Assembly (NCBI GenBank): GCA_963816535.1
Contig: CAWFKW010000003.1
Coordinates: 1,364,001 to 1,428,000 of the forward strand
DNA: 64,000 nucleotides
Reading direction: 5' to 3'
From: CAWFKW01 sp963816535
GTDB taxonomy: Bacteria > Bacteroidota > Ignavibacteria > Tepidaquicellales > OLB5
Part shown: piece after piece, positions 61,308 to 64,000 of the stretch
How the letters are laid out: every line of letters begins with the position of its first letter
Position numbering within the stretch: the stretch's first letter is position 1
Notes under the pieces: generated by a model
Seen by the model: the letters and a program-made list of their open reading frames with translations, nothing else
Told to the model about the DNA's origin: nothing
The model's database searches: none
Made by a program: the position numbers and the translations under genes

Positions 61308-61961
61308 TTACTTCGGAGATTGTGAATGGATCGCGATCTGGACCCTTGTATTAAGCGCCATTTTTTCAAGAATATTATGAACGTGGCTTTTAACTGTGTA
61401 GATTGAAATATTAAGTTTGTGTGCTATTTCTTTATTGGCAAGGCCTTCGGCAATCAGCGATACTATCTCGCGCTCGCGGCTTGTCATTCTCACTGACTGG
61501 ACCAGCTTCGAAGGGCCAAGCTCCTTAACCCCGTAATCAACAATTTGCGAAAAGAGCGACTCTGTCATAACGGCAGGTAAAACCTTCTCGCCGGAAGCAA
61601 CGGCACGAATTGTTTTTGTAAATTCAGGAATTGTCGCATCTTTCAGTATAAACCCCGAGACTCCGGCTTCGACAAATTGCATCACATCTTCCTGAATAGG
61701 CAGAAGGTCCATCGCTATAACCCTCACATTGTGATGATCATTTTTTAGCGCTATTACAAGTTCCAGGCTGTCATGATTCGGCAGTCCGAGATCCAAAAGC
61801 ACAATATCCGCTTTCAGCTCATCTACTTTATCAACAACAAAATCACCGTCGCTGAACAGAGCCACAACGTTCATATCAGTCTCCTTTTTCAGCATAGCGT
61901 TTATACCTTCGCGCAGAAGCCTGTTATCTTCAATGATTATCAGTTTAATCTTTTTCGTCAT
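61308..61961 (-). CDS. NarL/FixJ-family response regulator
   Basis: 217 aa. The receiver domain has IIEDN, LLDLGLPN (phospho-acceptor Asp) and a conserved Lys (FILKDA). The C-terminal LuxR-type HTH is SREREIVSLIAEGLANKEIAHKL...YTVKSHVHNILEKM. It is convergent with the kaiC-kaiB pair. Its sensor kinase is not in the window. Confidence 0.92.
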   Translation of the reverse strand: MTKKIKLIIIEDNRLLREGINAMLKKETDMNVVALFSDGDFVVDKVDELKADIVLLDLGLPNHDSLELVIALKNDHHNVRVIAMDLLPIQEDVMQFVEAGVSGFILKDATIPEFTKTIRAVASGEKVLPAVMTESLFSQIVDYGVKELGPSKLVQSVRMTSREREIVSLIAEGLANKEIAHKLNISIYTVKSHVHNILEKMALNTRVQIAIHSQSPK

Positions 61962-62015
61962 CTGACTTCGAATTTCAATCTAAAATAAAAGATGTTTTGT
62001 TTACCTGAAGTGAAG

Positions 62016-62261
62016 CTATTTAGAATTTTCTCCGGCGGTCCTGGCAGCTTTTTCTTTTTTTCTTTTCTCTTTCAGTATATCGTCCCATAGGCTGTCATGG
62101 TTGCCTGTCCCCCCATACGTTTCGTGCGTATGCCAGGTCGTCATATTGCCGGATATATCGAATCTTGAATTATTTGATTCTGATTTATTAATGAAAATGT
62201 CTTCGACCGTTTCGGGGTCTAAAGGCATGTTATTCGGTTTAGTCTTATCTGCCTTAATCAT
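62016..62261 (-). CDS. Small hydrophilic protein of unknown function
   Basis: 81 aa. It has no signal or membrane segment and is rich in D/N/K, with THETYGGTGNHDSLWDDILKEK in the C-terminal half. AAGAGAG precedes the ATG. It may be co-transcribed with the response regulator. Not recognised. Confidence 0.5.
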   Translation of the reverse strand: MIKADKTKPNNMPLDPETVEDIFINKSESNNSRFDISGNMTTWHTHETYGGTGNHDSLWDDILKEKRKKEKAARTAGENSK

Positions 62262-62580
62262 TTGCTCTCTTTCTTAATATTTTCGCCCCATAATTAAGAT
62301 CAATCGCAGTAATCGGGATCTAAACAGATCAAACTTCTATGGCACAATGTAGATTTAGCCCTAATATAAGTATATATTATTGTTAATGTATGACAGAAAA
62401 CAATCCCATATTATCGATTTTAGTCTCAAAACGTCAATCGATAATATCTTATGTTAAGCAAATGGTTTTTTTATATAATACTGCAACCATATTTTTAAAA
62501 TCATGTAGCGCCTACTTTTAGAATGTATAATAAGGTATCTTGATAACCTACGGAATTTTTTCGACAGCAAATTCATATAA
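62262..62580. other. Gene-free divergent region
   Basis: About 320 bp, AT-rich, between the small gene and the GH130 frame. I see no clear gene or strong hairpin. Confidence 0.3.
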
Positions 62581-62703
62581 TATTATGAATTTGACAATTA
62601 TTTAAAGATTGGCAGCGCTCCCATCAATACAACAAATCCGCTATCCTACCAGGAAACAGGCTTATTCAAAAGACATAACAGTAATCCGATACTAACCGCG
62701 GCA

Positions 62704-63579
62704 ATGTGGCCGTATAAAGTCAACTCGGTTTTTAACCCCGGGGCCGCGATATTTAACGATAAAGTTTTGCTCCTTGTAAGAGTTGAAGACCTTAAGGGTT
62801 CTTCACACTTATGCAAAGCAATAAGCGCCGACGGTTATACAAATTGGGCCATTGATACAAAGCCGACTATGACCCCGTATACCGAAAAATTTCCTGAAGA
62901 GTTTTACGGAATTGAGGACCCGCGAATAGTTAAACTGGATAACAGCGATATGTATGCAATTGCATATACCTCATATTCACAAAGCGGACCCGGGGTATCG
63001 CTTGCAACCACAACCGACTTTGTGTCCTTCGAAAGACACGGGATAATCATGCACCCGGAAGATAAAGACGCCTCGCTCTTCCCGAGAAAATTCAACGGCA
63101 GATGGGCGCTGCTGCACCGTCCTTCGCCAAAAGATAAAATGAACAAAGCTAATATTTGGATCTCATACTCTTCTGACCTCATGCATTGGGGTGAAAGCTC
63201 GTGTTTGATCGATGCCCGCAGTGGCGGCTGGTGGGATGCCGGCAAAGTAGGGATTGGGCCGCAGCCTATAGAAACATCTGAAGGCTGGCTTATTATATAT
63301 CATGGCGTAAGGCTCAATTTCTCCGGCCCGTTGTACAGAGTGGGATTAGCCCTGCTTGACCTGGATGACCCCATGAAAGTAATAAAGAGATGCGATGAAT
63401 GGGTTTTCGGTCCTGAAGAACTGTATGAAAGAGTTGGCGACGTACCAAGCGTAACATTTCCCTGCGGCGCCATTGTCAGAGGCGATGAATTATTAATGTA
63501 TTACGGCGCGGCCGATACTAGCGTAGCTGTGGCTACCGGTTCAGTGAAAGAGATCTTAAGTTATATAAAAAATAGTTAG
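62704..63579 (+). CDS. GH130-family glycoside phosphorylase/hydrolase, start unclear
   Basis: 291 aa from the ATG at 62704. VFNPGAAIFNDKVLLLVRVED, YGIEDPRIVKL, DASLFPRKFNGRWALLHRPSP, GWLIIYHGVR and MYYGAADT are the GH130 core, acting on beta-mannosides by phosphorolysis or hydrolysis. The conserved N-terminal stretch (RHNSNPILTAAMWPY) begins before this ATG; the frame is open back to 62581 but has no ATG, GTG or TTG. So either translation starts from a rare codon or the start has been lost by mutation. It precedes a glycosyltransferase. Confidence 0.8.
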   Translation: MWPYKVNSVFNPGAAIFNDKVLLLVRVEDLKGSSHLCKAISADGYTNWAIDTKPTMTPYTEKFPEEFYGIEDPRIVKLDNSDMYAIAYTSYSQSGPGVSLATTTDFVSFERHGIIMHPEDKDASLFPRKFNGRWALLHRPSPKDKMNKANIWISYSSDLMHWGESSCLIDARSGGWWDAGKVGIGPQPIETSEGWLIIYHGVRLNFSGPLYRVGLALLDLDDPMKVIKRCDEWVFGPEELYERVGDVPSVTFPCGAIVRGDELLMYYGAADTSVAVATGSVKEILSYIKNS

Positions 63580-63915
63580 CTTCTCAGATCCTTTTCTTTG
63601 AATTCAAGCCCTGGTATACTTAATCCGCTGTTAACAATACTTTACTCATCACTAAAGTTATTTATTTTTCCGCTTTTCTTCTCGTTCTAAAGATTTAGTC
63701 CTTTTTTCATTCCTTTGTATTATGGAACGGCAGCCGGTTTTATCGTATTTTACTTAATATATCTAAATATTTAAAATTGTCTGAATGCGTTCTTTACTTA
63801 TTACTGCAGGTGTCAGGTATGCCTGCGTATTTTAATATAATGCAGTTAATAACAGAATCATGCATTTACAAAAACATAAATCTGGTTCCATTAATCATAG
63901 TTGGGATAAAATATC
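63580..63915. other. Gene-free stretch
   Basis: 336 bp with no supported frame; presumed promoter region of the following glycosyltransferase. Confidence 0.3.
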
Positions 63916-64000
63916 ATGAACAAGCCTTTTGGAATTTCAATAATTTCATCATACGTTCCGAGGTTATGCGGCATTGCTACATTTACGCACGATCTTACAA
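63916..64000 (+). CDS. Glycosyltransferase, N-terminal fragment
   Basis: ATG at 63916 opens a frame running off the window end. SIISSYVPRLCGIATFTHDL is the typical first strand and glycine loop of GT4-type glycosyltransferases. Only 28 residues are present, so subfamily is unknown. It pairs with the GH130 gene in a probable mannoside-metabolism locus. Confidence 0.7.
   Translation, partial: MNKPFGISIISSYVPRLCGIATFTHDLT

Overview
The window most likely comes from an anaerobic or facultative member of the Ignavibacteria / Bacteroidota-Chlorobi group. The evidence is a secreted protein (55784-57493) ending in a NYPNPFNP-type type IX secretion sorting domain, many small outer-membrane beta-barrels and lipoproteins, and weak Shine-Dalgarno use with frequent TTG starts. 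The window has three parts: a chromosomal catabolic and cofactor region (1-13.1 kb), a 32 kb integrated element (13165-45324), and a chromosomal region of envelope, regulatory and clock-like genes (45.4-64 kb).

Part 1 (1-8416, all +) is an anaerobic benzoyl-CoA degradation operon. It holds the tail of a benzoyl-CoA reductase B-type subunit, an unusual fusion of a ketopantoate-reductase-like domain to a BcrA/D ATPase, a thiolase, 6-hydroxycyclohexenecarbonyl-CoA dehydrogenase (had), the ring-opening hydrolase (oah/bamA), cyclohexadienecarbonyl-CoA hydratase (dch), and a hydroxyacyl-CoA dehydrogenase/enoyl-CoA hydratase fusion. Together these take benzoyl-CoA through dearomatisation, ring opening and beta-oxidation. 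A probable molybdenum-cofactor riboswitch (8471-8596) follows. It heads a tight operon of a single-domain ChrA-type transporter, moaA, moaC, a MOSC protein, moeA and mobA, which suggests the transporter handles an ion linked to Mo metabolism.

Part 2 is an integrative element in a tRNA-Pro(CGG) gene. A 40-bp direct repeat of the 5' half of the tRNA lies at 13125-13164, and the intact tRNA is at 45286-45359. A tyrosine recombinase and an HTH/excisionase-like protein lie next to the intact tRNA, and CTGACA direct repeats near both ends look like integrase arm sites. The cargo includes: (a) a six-gene minus-strand cluster of winged-helix protein, two PD-(D/E)xK-like proteins, RelA/SpoT-type HD hydrolase, SNF2/RapA-type helicase, and a large sacsin/HSP90-type ATPase with a degenerate HNH-like zinc finger, beside a divergent Cas4-like/DEDD exonuclease fusion. 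I consider this a candidate defence system and cannot match it to a named one; (b) a run of small secreted or lipoproteins; (c) a satD / DUF3307-like membrane protein pair with four tandem palindromic operators; (d) phage-type Gam/Gp157, OB-like and DUF932 proteins; (e) an S-adenosylmethionine synthetase in an operon with two unknown proteins and a zinc-ribbon protein; (f) a possible structured RNA with its own promoter and terminator; and (g) a divergent family-A-polymerase-like protein, possibly for replication.

Part 3 carries secreted and outer-membrane proteins, including a lipoprotein with 17 copies of a 9-residue repeat, a LysE-type exporter, an ECF sigma factor, two tiny membrane proteins, a KaiC-KaiB pair with a convergent NarL-type response regulator, and a GH130 glycoside phosphorylase/hydrolase next to the start of a glycosyltransferase. 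Assignments rest on reading motifs and gene order. No database search was possible.
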